Assembly (NCBI GenBank): GCA_016873635.1
Contig: VGWJ01000013.1
Coordinates: 1-64,000 of the forward strand
Length of the DNA stretch: 64,000 bases
Origin: Lentisphaerota bacterium
GTDB taxonomy: Bacteria; Verrucomicrobiota; Kiritimatiellia; UBA8416; VGWJ01
Reading direction: 5' to 3'
Positions 1-9,739 of this stretch are shown here, piece by piece (the first letter of the stretch is position 1; each line of letters opens with the position of its first letter). The notes under the pieces are model-generated. The model was given only the letters and a program-made list of their open reading frames with translations, did no database searches and was not told the origin of the DNA. The translations under genes and the position numbers were made by a program.

Positions 1-4
1 CCGA

Positions 5-616
5 TCATGCCTTGCGCGCTCTCTTCGCCTTCCGTGCGGTCCGATACGACGCCCGGCGTTCGCGGACGGATTTCCCTCCGGCTGTCTCGCTGTCTCCGCC
101 GCCAACGTACTGATAGCCGATGGCGGGTGGATTCTCGCTCGCCATCTGCTGCATGGTGTCGAACAGGGTGCCGATGGCCTTCCCGTGCGAGGCGACCTCC
201 TGTTCGAGCCGGCGCAGGCGCTTGGAGAGCTTGGCTTGCGAAGTCAGGAACTCCCGCAGCCGGACGAATGCGCGCATGATGGCAATGTTGACCTCGATGG
301 CGCGCGGGCTGTTGAGGACGCTGGATAGCATGGCCACGCCCTGTTCGGTGAAGGCCATGGGAAGATGGCGCAGTCCACCCCAGGAACTTGAGGTCACAAT
401 TTGTGACCTCAAGATTGCAAGTTCCTCCCGCGTAAGAACATACAGGAAGTCGTCGGGGAACCGCTCCCGGTTGCGATTCACGGCTTGCTTCAGCACCTTC
501 GTCTCCACTCCGTAGAGGGCGGCCAAGTCTCTGTCCAACATGACCTTCTCTCCCCGGAAGACGTAGATGGCGGCGGCGATGCGTTCGAATGGGACGATGG
601 CGGCGTGTTCGGTCAT
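5..616 (-). CDS. ORF6N domain (KilA-N-like) protein
   Basis: Translation from ATG at 616: MTEHAAIVPFERIAAAIYVFRGEKVMLDRDLAALYGVETKVLKQAVNRNRERFPDDFLYVLT, typical ORF6N motif; ATGA overlap with upstream methylase stop. Confidence 0.85.
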   Translation of the reverse strand: MTEHAAIVPFERIAAAIYVFRGEKVMLDRDLAALYGVETKVLKQAVNRNRERFPDDFLYVLTREELAILRSQIVTSSSWGGLRHLPMAFTEQGVAMLSSVLNSPRAIEVNIAIMRAFVRLREFLTSQAKLSKRLRRLEQEVASHGKAIGTLFDTMQQMASENPPAIGYQYVGGGDSETAGGKSVRERRASYRTARKAKRARKA

Positions 617-1985
617 GGCGTGATCCCCCCCTGTTCCGCAAACTGGGGAATGTCGGACGGTTTGGCCCCGGCGGCAACCCATGACTCGAACCGGCGAAAC
701 GCGGCCAGCACTTCTGGCAACCGGTTCGGTCCGTCGGCGCCGGTGGACGTGATCCCCACGGCGTCGGGTGCGGCGCTGAAGACGGGGTAATCGAGAATCT
801 CGCGCACTTCACGCCAGAGGGCCGCGTTGTGGGAGCGATCAACCTTTCGCAACGCGATGCGCAGTTCGCGTGTCAGCGCGTCGGCTTTGTGTCCGGTCTC
901 GTCGGTCCAGGTCTCGTCGAACCGCTTCCGGAGTTCCCGGGCGCGTTTCTTGTCAGTCGGCTCGCCGGCCCAGCGGGTTTTTCCGACGGTGGTCATCCCC
1001 ACGCCACGGGGGTACTTGGGCGGTTCGGCCTGCTTCCATTCCGGCAACTGGCGGGTCAGACCGACGGAATCGGCTTCACGCATGATAGCGGCCAGGCCGG
1101 GAGAGTCGCCGGACGCGATGCGAGAACCGTACTCGGCGCAGAGGCGGGAGCGGTGCGCGTTGAACGCCGCATCGTGCTTTGCATGGGCGTTCCGCCAGGC
1201 GTCTTCCCATGCGGCGGCTTCGGGGGCCGTGAACTTCCGCAGGAAGACCAACGACGCCTTCACGGTCGCATCCGCGGAGACGAACGTCTCTTCAGGCAGG
1301 CTGACGACCGCGAGCAGGCGGGCCTTCCCTTCGGCCCAGCGGCGCAACCACGCCAGCGAGGGGTTGTTGAGATTGCCGTCGGGCAGCACGATGCCCATCC
1401 GCCCGCCGGGTTGAAGGAGTTGGATGCAGCGTTCGAGAAACAAGAGTTCGGTGGGGCGGTTCGGTTTGCCTTCGCCGATCTCGTAGGCCTCCAGGATCGC
1501 GTCTTTATCGGCGGCCCGTTTCTGGGTCTGGCGATGGGTCGTCTCCCACAGGTCGCCGTAGCGCTCGCGGCAACGGTCCAAGTAGGCGCGCTCGGTCGGG
1601 ACACGGGTCTCTTCCGTGCCGCCGAACTTCTGGTCCTCGCCGACGTTCTGCCCAAAGGGAGGGTTCGTGAGAACCAGATGGAACCGGCCGGCGAAGACGC
1701 CGTTGATGTCCACGAGGCCATCGTGATAGTGGATGCCGCCGTGCCCGTCGCCGTGCATGATCATGTTCATCTTGGCGGTGCGGGCGGCGCGCGGTTCGGC
1801 ATCGGTGCCGAAGATGCACTCGCGGGCGAGCTTGCGCAGCCGCGACGGCGGATCGGTTTGTTCGGGATCGAGATCGCAGTTAAGTTTCAGAAAGGCCTCG
1901 TCGATCCGGCGGACTTCCTCGTCCTCTTTGAGGCGCTTGGACTCGATGGCAGCGCGCGCAGCGTCCTTCTTGGCCTGCACGCATA
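613..1985 (-). pseudogene. Type I restriction-modification N-6 DNA methylase (HsdM-like), 5'-truncated
   Basis: ECIFGTDAEPRAARTAKMNMIMHGDG, LVLTNPPFGQNVGEDQKF (NPPF motif IV), GGRMGIVLPDGNLNN; N-terminal domain and SAM motif I absent; 5' end joins a GxxExxY reading frame near 1985. Confidence 0.75.
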
Positions 1986-2225
1986 CGTGTGCTTGAGCGG
2001 CTCTCCCTTGTACTTCAGCGCCACATTCCGTTGCGCGACGACCGGGATCTCCTGCAACCGAAACTCGATCTCCAGGCACTCCTGATACACCGGCTCCAGG
2101 AACCCGCAGCCCTTTCCCTTGTACACCTCAAAACACGCCCCGACAATCCGATACGCTTCCTTCCGGTAGATGAGTTCCGGTCTCTCTTCCGTTTCGTGTC
2201 CTTTCGCGTTCTTCGTGGGCTCCAT
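1985..2225 (-). pseudogene. GxxExxY-family protein, 3'-truncated
   Basis: MEPTKNAKGHETEERPELIYRKEAYRIVGACFEVYKGKGCGFLEPVYQECLEIEFRLQEIPVVAQRNVALKYKGEPLKHTY then breaks into methylase sequence. Confidence 0.7.
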
Positions 2226-2340
2226 ATCCGTCATCCCGTTTCGGGGCATGCCCACCAAACACGCGAAAAAGCGCGAAAGCGGGATCGGCTTGCCCTTTCG
2301 CGTCCTTTCGCGTCTTTCGTGGGCTCCATCCTCCTCATCC
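2185..2340. repeat. Two copies of a TTTCGnGTCCTTTCGCGTnnTTCGTGGGCTCCAT-type direct repeat
   Basis: Two near-identical stretches around 2190-2225 and 2295-2331, separated by CGCGAAAAAGCGCGAAAG. Confidence 0.6.
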
Positions 2341-2372
2341 GCTCTCGGCCCCATCATCAAGCCATGTCCGGT

Positions 2373-2588
2373 TCATGCCCGGTTCCCGATCCGCTTGCCG
2401 GTTGACCGGACGGTATAGGCAGCCTTGTCTTCGCCGACCGCCATCCGCGGCGTCGGTTGGATCCACTGAGCCGTGCCGTCGCGCCATACGGTCACGGGAT
2501 CCCCCGCGCGCCGCCTCTCGTCCATCACTTTCCCGACTGCCGCACGAAACGCCTGTGTGGCCTGTTCCAGGAGCGCGTTGCGTTTCAT
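2373..2588 (-). CDS. Small protein downstream of zeta-toxin-like remnant (possible antitoxin partner)
   Basis: 71 aa MKRNALLEQATQAFRAAVGKVMDERRRAGDPVTVWRDG...; ATG overlaps TGA of the upstream zeta-like frame (ATGA). Confidence 0.5.
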   Translation of the reverse strand: MKRNALLEQATQAFRAAVGKVMDERRRAGDPVTVWRDGTAQWIQPTPRMAVGEDKAAYTVRSTGKRIGNRA

Positions 2589-3378
2589 GGTTCACCTTCC
2601 TTCACTAACTGAGCCGCCTTCTCGGGATCGAGGCAGGTTCGAACGCCAGCCTGCATAATCCAGATGGGTTCCGGCTCCACGCCTGAGTTGTCGAAAACGA
2701 AACGGAATCCATGAGACAGAGGTACTCGCGGAAGAGGTTGTGGATCGAGCGGTCAAAACGCCGCCTGACATCACGACTCGGCACATCATGCCCGCCGTGT
2801 CGCACCCGGTCTTCAATGCGCAGCAAGGCGAGTTCGGGTGACGGCAGCCAGACGAAGTACATGTTCAAGCGGTAACCACGCTCGCGCATCGAACGGAACA
2901 TGCGAACATACGTTCGCCCCGACAGGGTCGTTTCCATCGCAAAGTCGAAGCGCCGACGAACGAGTTCGGCTATGCGAGTCAGCACCATGCGGCCCGCCTG
3001 TGCTGTTTGCCGCGCAGGGTCGCACATCTTTGGTCTTATGCGAGCCGTGCCCGCCGAGCCGATTCCCCCCAGGCCGGCGCGCAGTCCACCATTGGACGCG
3101 CCATCGTTGCCGTTGAAGTGCAGGATGGAGCCCCGGTTGCCCTCGTCCCTGTCGTTGACGCCGATGAGCCCCGGCTTCTGTCCCCACGGCATGGCTTCCG
3201 GGAGGTCCGCAAGTTTCGCCCAGAACTCGATGCAGCCGGCCGATGTCGGTACGATGCCCACGGGGAAGGTGACCCCGAACTGCTCCTGCATGTTCAGCTC
3301 GATGCCCTGCCCGAAGCGTCCCTCGACGAACCGACCGGCGTTGAACTTGCCCTCGGGACCGACACTGCCGCGTTTCAC
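2585..3378 (-). pseudogene. LamG-like N-terminal fragment fused to a zeta-toxin-like C-terminal fragment, frameshifted
   Basis: EFWAKLADLPEA...LIGVNDRDEGNRGSILHF (LamG-like) joined to RRRFDFAMETTLSGRTYVRMFRSMRERGYRLNMYFVWLPSPELALLRIEDRVRHGGHDVPSRDVRRRFDRSIHNLFREY (zeta-like); C-terminus FDNSGVEPEPIWIMQAGVRTCLDPEKAAQLVKEGEP* continues in another frame. Confidence 0.6.
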
Positions 3379-3489
3379 CTCATATTCGGAACCGAGCCGG
3401 TTTCACAAGACCAGCCCTTTCCGGGCGAATGCCCCGCCGGAGAGCGAAACCTGAACGGCGCGAATGTGCTCGATGGGCACGGTCACTTT

Positions 3490-5409
3490 TCACTCCGTTC
3501 GCGGAGTGGAAATTAGCGCGGTTTCGAGCTGCGCGGGGGTCAGGAGCCGGACGCTGCCGTCGCAGAAGGCGGCGCAGATGTTCTGCCCGTCCCGATCCGG
3601 CGGCGCGTACACCAGCACCGTCGCGCCGGGCTGCTTCACCGACTCCGGCGCGCGGCCGGCCACCGCCGGGTTGAGCCGGATCGCCTGCCCGGTCCCCATG
3701 TCGCGCTGAATGGCGTCCAGGTTGCCGGCATACGGTTTGAGGTCCTCGATCTCAACAGGCAGTTTCGCGTGGTCCATTGCGTACATCTGGCAGGCCAGCG
3801 CAACCTGCCGGAGGGCGCTCATCGTTCGGGCTTCGGCGGCACGCGCCGTGGCGCCCTGGCCGGCGTCGAACATGAGCCGCAGCATGCCCGCCGCGAGATT
3901 GCGGCCGCCGCCATCGAGGCGCACGGTCACGCTCCGGGCATCCGCGGTGAGCCCGGCCGTGATCCGCTCCAGGCCCGCCTGAGGGAACAAGCGCGATGCG
4001 TCAGCCGTCGCAAAAGCGGTCGCCCCCGCCTGTCGCGCCGCCGGCGTCTGACCGAGCCCCTCTCCTCCTTCGGCAAAGTGCTTGAGCATTCGTTCCGCCG
4101 CGGCCTGCCCGTCGCCGCGGGACGGCGCCACCAGCAGGACGTTCCCCTTCAGCGCGATCACCACATCGTCCGTTCGCCAGACCTGCACCCCCGGCCGGTT
4201 TTCCGCCGCCACCTCACCCTCTTTCTCCGCCTGCGTCACCAGCGCCCGGACCGTCGCCTGCGCGCGCGCGGGGTCTTTGCCCTCGAGAAGCAAGGCGGCG
4301 TGGCGCTCAAGCTTCCGCCCATGGGCCGGATCAATCACCACCACGGCGGCGGCGACCAGGTTGGAGACGAGGTCCGCCCGCACGTCCAGCCCGGTCCCCC
4401 TGGCAACATCGCGGAGGAACTCCTCGCGCGGGCTCTCGCCCCGCCCGGCGATGGCCATGTGACTGAAGCCCGCCTCGAAGAGATCCCAGACCTGCGCCGC
4501 ATCGCGGACGCCGACCGCAAGCGCCAGGCCCGCGTCCGCCGGAATGGCATCCGCCAGCGCCGGCACGCGCTCGGGCGGCTTGAGCGCAGCCGCCAGCGGA
4601 CTGCCCGGATCGATTTCCGCCCGCAGCGCGATGCCGTCCCTGGTCATGCGCAACGTGGCGCCGCGCCATGCCGGCAGGTCAACGAACGCGCCGGCGGCCA
4701 GGAACTCCGCCATGTCGCCCCGCGACATGGCCGGCAGAAACCCGTTGACGACGGCGCCGATATCGGCGCGCACCTCCAGGAGCGGCGGGAGCGCGCTTAC
4801 GGGATTGACGGACGCGCCGGCTTCGGCGCCCGCCTTGAGGATGAATGTCTCGGCCGTCAGGCTGTCCGAGGCCACCGCCAGCAGCCCGTTGGCCTCGGCG
4901 AACCAGACCGCGTCCCCCGGATCCGGGCCGACCGCGTGAAGCATGCGGCCCGCGTAGATCATGGCGCGCGACGCGCCGGCGCCGTCCGCCATCCGGGCGC
5001 CGAACAGCCTGGGCAGGATGTCCGGAGCGTCTCCGCGATCGAACACCGCGAGGAACCGGGGTTCCCCGCGTCGCCCCATGCCCATGCTCCAGAGCTTGAC
5101 CGCGCGCACGCGGGCGATGCTTTCGCGGAGCGCGGCGGGATCGACGCTCGTGAGCTGGCCCAGGGCTTCAATGCTCTCCCCGTAAGACGCCTCCGCCGTG
5201 CGCCCGGCGAACAGGGCCTTGGCCAATTCGGGGTCCTCCCGTATCAGCGCGCGCAGTTGCGCGACATCGAGCGCGACGCAGCCCACTGCCCCGGCCGGCG
5301 CCAGGGATTCGACGTTGCGTCGCTGCCCCGTATCCCGCGGCCCGTCCTGAACGCTGAGAAACAGCGCGAGAAGCAGCTTGAGAACAACACTTGGCCCGGC
5401 GGATTCCAT
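3490..5409 (-). CDS. Hypothetical protein (DUF3352-like; C-terminal CDGSVRLL H-x-DG-like end)
   Basis: 639 aa ORF with hydrophobic N-terminus; C-terminal YAPPDRDGQNICAAFCDGSVRLLTPAQLETAL resembles DG-motif ends of planctomycete-type proteins. Confidence 0.6.
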   Translation of the reverse strand: MESAGPSVVLKLLLALFLSVQDGPRDTGQRRNVESLAPAGAVGCVALDVAQLRALIREDPELAKALFAGRTAEASYGESIEALGQLTSVDPAALRESIARVRAVKLWSMGMGRRGEPRFLAVFDRGDAPDILPRLFGARMADGAGASRAMIYAGRMLHAVGPDPGDAVWFAEANGLLAVASDSLTAETFILKAGAEAGASVNPVSALPPLLEVRADIGAVVNGFLPAMSRGDMAEFLAAGAFVDLPAWRGATLRMTRDGIALRAEIDPGSPLAAALKPPERVPALADAIPADAGLALAVGVRDAAQVWDLFEAGFSHMAIAGRGESPREEFLRDVARGTGLDVRADLVSNLVAAAVVVIDPAHGRKLERHAALLLEGKDPARAQATVRALVTQAEKEGEVAAENRPGVQVWRTDDVVIALKGNVLLVAPSRGDGQAAAERMLKHFAEGGEGLGQTPAARQAGATAFATADASRLFPQAGLERITAGLTADARSVTVRLDGGGRNLAAGMLRLMFDAGQGATARAAEARTMSALRQVALACQMYAMDHAKLPVEIEDLKPYAGNLDAIQRDMGTGQAIRLNPAVAGRAPESVKQPGATVLVYAPPDRDGQNICAAFCDGSVRLLTPAQLETALISTPRTE

Positions 5410-5517
5410 TTTCGGTTCCCTCCTTTGCCCTGCACTGCAGACGCGAAACGTCCGTCCGCTCGCCTTCTGTCCTGGCCCGCGAACCGCTTGCGCCCCAGGC
5501 AGTTGTCACCAACAGGT

Positions 5518-7704
5518 CTACTCAACCACCAGCGCCGTTCCGTCGTCGAGCACAACCGTGACCTTCACGCCGAGGGACAGGCAATCCTTCAGCTCCGGCT
5601 TGTCCGCGAGCAGCTTGAAGTACTCTTCGCTGCCGAACTTGACGGTAACGATCTTCATGTCCAGCTTGAAGGCGTTGTCGATCCAGCGGCCGTCGATGAG
5701 CGTGAACACCTTCTTGCCGACGTACTTGACGGTCGCCGGTTCATTCGCGGCATTGTCCTGCTCCTTGTAGCCACTGATCGCCTTGCTCATGGCGATGGCC
5801 CGCGCGCCGGATTCCTGGCGCATGGCGGAGCCGTTCGCATCTTCGTCGCCGCGGACGGCGCCCCCTGAACTCCGTCCGGGTTCGGATTTGCGGCGATCCC
5901 CGGCGGCATACAGGAAGCCGTCCTCGCGGGTGACCGGTCTTGCGGGCGCGGCCGCGGCGCGATCGATGCCGCGATCCGCGTAGGCCTTGTCGTCCTCGAG
6001 CACGAGGTACGAAGTGTAGGGGGTCATGATGCCGAACTCGCGGCTGAGGCGGATGACCTCGTCCTTGAGCTCCGCGCTCTCGCCGCGCAGCCGGATCTCG
6101 TCGAGCAGAAACCCGACGCGGCGCGTGGCCCACAGCCGGGGAATGAAGCTGTTGTCGGCTTGCTCCGCGGGGAAGGTCTCCTCGTAGACGAACTCGCGCT
6201 CCTCGCCGTTCACCTCGCCGAACAGGCGAATAGCGGAATCCCCGCTGCCTTCGTACCGGCCGAAGACGGTGATCTGGTCGCCGCTGAACAGGTCGGGGAG
6301 CGCCGTCGGGTGGATCATGGAGGTCTTGAGCTTGTCCACCTCGACGCGGACCTTGGCCAGGACCGGGCAGCTCATCTTGTCCGCCAGGCTGGAGACCTTT
6401 ACCTCGATGTCTTCGTCCGGCGCCAAGTACTGCGGAACGCCGCCGTTCCGGCCGGCGACTTTGTCGAGCAGAAGGGCGTTGACGTCCTCGCCCACCCCGA
6501 ACACGAAAACGCGCGCGGCGGCGGGGTGGCCCTTTCCGATGTCCTTCAGGATGACCTCCGTGTCGGTCTCGCCGATGGTCGGACGTCCGTCCGTGAGGAA
6601 GAGAATCATCGCGGGGCGTTTGGGGTCGTAGTTCATGGCCAGGGCCGCCTTGAGCGCGTCGTAAATGGCCGTTCCGCCGCGCGCCTCAAGCTTCTGAACG
6701 AAGGCCAGCGCCTCCTCGCGGTTGCCGGGGTTGACGTCCACGAGCGTTTCCTTGAAGGGCGCGACGTCGGTGCTGAATCCGATGATGTTGAAGCGATCGC
6801 CGTCGTGCAGCGTCTTCACGCAATACTCCAGCGCTTTGCGCGCCTGTTCAATCTTGCTTCCGGCCATGCTTCCGGAAGTGTCGAACGCGAAGGTCACGTC
6901 TTTCTGCATGGCCGTTTCCGGCGTGGCGACGGACGGCGCGAGCATCAGCATGAAGAAGCCCTTGTCGCCCTGCCGCGCATGGGTGAGCAGGTTCAGGCCG
7001 AACTCCTTCTTCGACACGGTGTAGTAGAGCGCGAAGTCGCGATCCAGCAGGGCCCTGTCTTCCTCGAATCCGATGACGGCCTCGCCGTCGCCCTTGCGCG
7101 AGATGCCGACCTTGTGCGACGGCGAATAGATGCTCTTGAGCGGGATGCGGGAACTCAGACGCACCCCCACGGTGAAGTCCGCCAGGGTGCGGGAGGCCTT
7201 GTCGCCGGTTTTCAGCGGATAAACGTACTTGTAGAGACCGCCGTCGAACTCCAGGGTCTGCGAGTATTCGAGTTCGATCTTCTGCAGGCCGTTGGCCGGG
7301 ACGGGGAAGACGCTGACGCGGAAGAGGTTGCCGCCAAGGTACTCCAGCAGTCCGGGGTCCTTCATCCGGCGCACGATATCTTCGTAGATACCCCGCGCCT
7401 TGCCTTTTTCCACGAGTTCGCCGCTCATGCGCCTGCCGTTGATCATCATGGCAAAGTCGGAAATGCTCGCATTCTCGGGCAACGGGAAGACGTAGACCGC
7501 CTCCAGGTTGCGGTCGACGCTGTTCCGGAAGACCTGTTCGATCTTCGCCGTGGCGACCCCGTCCTTGATCCGGATATCCACCCGCTGGCTCTCGATCGCC
7601 AGGGGCGGGATGGATTCATCCTTGGGAATCAGCACGCCGGCGCCCAGCGCGTGCAGCGCGTTGAAGGTGAGAATGCCTGCCAGTCCGATTGCCATCCGTT
7701 TCAT
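5518..7704 (-). CDS. VIT domain + von Willebrand type A domain protein
   Basis: VRNS..NLEAVYVFPLPENASISDFAMMINGRRMSGELVEKGKARGIYEDI (VIT); VTFAFDTSGSMAGSKIEQARKALEYCV and FLTDGRPTIG (VWA MIDAS). ATG at 7704, signal-like N-terminus. Confidence 0.9.
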   Translation of the reverse strand: MKRMAIGLAGILTFNALHALGAGVLIPKDESIPPLAIESQRVDIRIKDGVATAKIEQVFRNSVDRNLEAVYVFPLPENASISDFAMMINGRRMSGELVEKGKARGIYEDIVRRMKDPGLLEYLGGNLFRVSVFPVPANGLQKIELEYSQTLEFDGGLYKYVYPLKTGDKASRTLADFTVGVRLSSRIPLKSIYSPSHKVGISRKGDGEAVIGFEEDRALLDRDFALYYTVSKKEFGLNLLTHARQGDKGFFMLMLAPSVATPETAMQKDVTFAFDTSGSMAGSKIEQARKALEYCVKTLHDGDRFNIIGFSTDVAPFKETLVDVNPGNREEALAFVQKLEARGGTAIYDALKAALAMNYDPKRPAMILFLTDGRPTIGETDTEVILKDIGKGHPAAARVFVFGVGEDVNALLLDKVAGRNGGVPQYLAPDEDIEVKVSSLADKMSCPVLAKVRVEVDKLKTSMIHPTALPDLFSGDQITVFGRYEGSGDSAIRLFGEVNGEEREFVYEETFPAEQADNSFIPRLWATRRVGFLLDEIRLRGESAELKDEVIRLSREFGIMTPYTSYLVLEDDKAYADRGIDRAAAAPARPVTREDGFLYAAGDRRKSEPGRSSGGAVRGDEDANGSAMRQESGARAIAMSKAISGYKEQDNAANEPATVKYVGKKVFTLIDGRWIDNAFKLDMKIVTVKFGSEEYFKLLADKPELKDCLSLGVKVTVVLDDGTALVVE

Positions 7705-7892
7705 GAGTCTGACTCCTTGGCTTTTGCATATAGACGCTGCTCGGCGCGATATTGTTCCGGCTTTCTTGGCCGGGATCCCTGCTTCAACAGCTCCGGCGCC
7801 GGTTGCCTGGTTTGCCTGTCCAGCCAACCCACCGTTGCTCTCCAGGGTTATCGACGCCAGGCGTCGGGGCCGGCGCATACGGCGCGTCGCGG

Positions 7893-9113
7893 TCAGGCGC
7901 CGGGCGTCCGGTACGCCGGCGGCTTGGGGTCGAGCCAGTCGATCAGGGCCTTCCGCATGGCCATGGCGAAGACCATGTTGCCGTACGGGTTGTAGTGCCC
8001 GAAAACCTGGGCGCCGGCCCGTTCGACGTAGAGCTTTTCGCAGAATTGCTCGACCGTGCCCTTGAAGGACTTCGCTTCCCGTCCGATCGTCGGCAGGGTG
8101 TCGATGTAAAGGTATTTCTCCCTGTCCAGGAAGTCCACGAACTCGGCGTCGAACCGCTTCCCCTTCCTGACGTAGGCCTGGACGGTCGGCACGTCGTAGC
8201 TCAGCATGATCATGAATTTGCGGTTGTTGGCCCGGCACCACGCGCGGAACTTGTCCACGACGAACATCGTGGAGCGGATGCCGTAGGCGATATGAAGCCT
8301 GCGCGCATCGGCCCGGCGCGTCTTCAGACTGCGCAGGTTGACCTTCACGCCCAGCGCCTCGGCCAGCTTCTCCGACTCCTCCACGGGCGCCTCGCCGCCC
8401 TCGCGCAGGCAGTACAACTGGGCCACCGGGTCGTCCTTGAACGCGTTGTAGTAGTTGTCCCTGCCCACGAGCTTGCGCAGGTCCGTGACTTTCCGGCACA
8501 TGCCGGGCCGTTCGACCCATTCCCCCTTGCCGAGGTCGTAGCGCACGTGCATCCAGGGGAAGCCGTGCACGGGATAGCCGTCTTTCCGGCCGCGAGGGAG
8601 ATCCCGGCACATCCAGGCCACGCGCACCCAGCGGGCCGCGTCGATATTGCGCATGTAATCGTCGTCCCAGATATTGAGGACGATGTATTCGGCGGCGAAA
8701 TCCTTCTTCGCCTCCATGCGCATGGCGCGGCGGCAGGCCTGGTAGACGCCGTAGCCGCCCACGCCGAAATTCCGGACCGGCTCGCGGAAGTTGGCGGCCA
8801 GGATTTCCTGCCAGGTCTCGCCGTCGCTGACCTGGGCGCACTGGGTATAGCTGTCGCCGTAGGTGTTGATCCGGCACGGCTGATCGGCGTAGTTGATCAT
8901 TCTGCGATGTTTGCCGCGGGGATGATAAGTGCCGGCCGTGATCGCGCCGTCCATGCCGTCCTTCATGCAGTGGTTCCGGTGCAGATACCCCAGCTCCGCG
9001 TCGAACTCCAGGATGGCCGGATGCTCAGGGTCCATGTACCGCTCGATCTCGACCGGGTGGTACGCCGCCTGGTAGAGCAACTGCTTCAGATCCTTCAAAT
9101 CGCTCACTCGCAT
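7893..9113 (-). CDS. SGNH/GDSL-type hydrolase family protein
   Basis: RINTYGDSYTQCAQVSDGETWQEILAANFREPVRNFGVGGYGVYQACRR (GDS and GxGGYG blocks); ...VFGHYNPYGNMVFA. Confidence 0.65.
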   Translation of the reverse strand: MRVSDLKDLKQLLYQAAYHPVEIERYMDPEHPAILEFDAELGYLHRNHCMKDGMDGAITAGTYHPRGKHRRMINYADQPCRINTYGDSYTQCAQVSDGETWQEILAANFREPVRNFGVGGYGVYQACRRAMRMEAKKDFAAEYIVLNIWDDDYMRNIDAARWVRVAWMCRDLPRGRKDGYPVHGFPWMHVRYDLGKGEWVERPGMCRKVTDLRKLVGRDNYYNAFKDDPVAQLYCLREGGEAPVEESEKLAEALGVKVNLRSLKTRRADARRLHIAYGIRSTMFVVDKFRAWCRANNRKFMIMLSYDVPTVQAYVRKGKRFDAEFVDFLDREKYLYIDTLPTIGREAKSFKGTVEQFCEKLYVERAGAQVFGHYNPYGNMVFAMAMRKALIDWLDPKPPAYRTPGA

Positions 9114-9196
9114 CCCCTCCTGTTCGCGGCCGTTGCGTCTCTCTCGTCGACCGATGTTCGCGTTCTTATACGGACGAATTGCACGTGGAACAAGCG

Positions 9197-9694
9197 TCAA
9201 GTGGATTGCTCCCCGCGGAGGTCGGACAATATTCCCTCGGCAATGGCGTCCAGTTTCCCGGCCACCTCCGGCGTGCAGCCCTCCGCGAATCGCCTCAATT
9301 CCCTGACTTCCACCGCGTAGATCCGGATGTCCGCCGGCACGACATATCCGAACCTTGCGGCCAGCGCAAAGGCCGTCGCGAAGTTGATGTCATGGGCTGA
9401 GCTGTGGCATACGCTCGACCGGAGATCCTCCAGCGTGAGCCGGTGCACCGTTCCCGCCGGGCCGTTCCCGAGCTGGATCGCATCAATCACGACGAGCCTG
9501 TCGTAGCCGGCCAGCCGGCGAAGCAGGTCCAGCGTTGCCCCGCTTTCCTTGAGAACGTCATACCGCTCCGCGGGCAGACGCGGGGCCAGCCTGTCGGCCA
9601 CCTCCCACCCGACCGCGTCATCGGAGAGGATCGGATTCCCGAGAGCCAGAATCAGCGTCTTGCCGACAGTCGCTTTTTCGGATTCGTTCGGCAT
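9197..9694 (-). CDS. Hydrogenase maturation protease
   Basis: TLILALGNPILSDDAVGWEVADRL, VVIDAIQLGNGPAGTVHRLT; adjacent to hydrogenase large subunit. Confidence 0.88.
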   Translation of the reverse strand: MPNESEKATVGKTLILALGNPILSDDAVGWEVADRLAPRLPAERYDVLKESGATLDLLRRLAGYDRLVVIDAIQLGNGPAGTVHRLTLEDLRSSVCHSSAHDINFATAFALAARFGYVVPADIRIYAVEVRELRRFAEGCTPEVAGKLDAIAEGILSDLRGEQST

Positions 9695-9739
9695 GGGGTA
9701 ATCGCGTTCCGCGCGCCGGGCGCGGGTCCCGGGGAATAG

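Noticed and set aside
2630-2660. GGTTCGAAC as a tRNA T-arm
   Set aside because: It lies in the zeta-like coding frame (AGVRTCLDPEK) and no acceptor or anticodon stems were found.
3769-5868. 699-aa plus-strand ORF and many similar His/Arg-rich long ORFs across the window
   Set aside because: Typical GC-rich antisense ORFs opposite well-supported genes; no recognisable domains.
5518-8877. 1119-aa ORF as one protein
   Set aside because: The part above 7704 is antisense/out-of-frame to the SGNH gene and Arg/Pro-rich; the VIT-VWA gene has its own start with a signal-like N-terminus.
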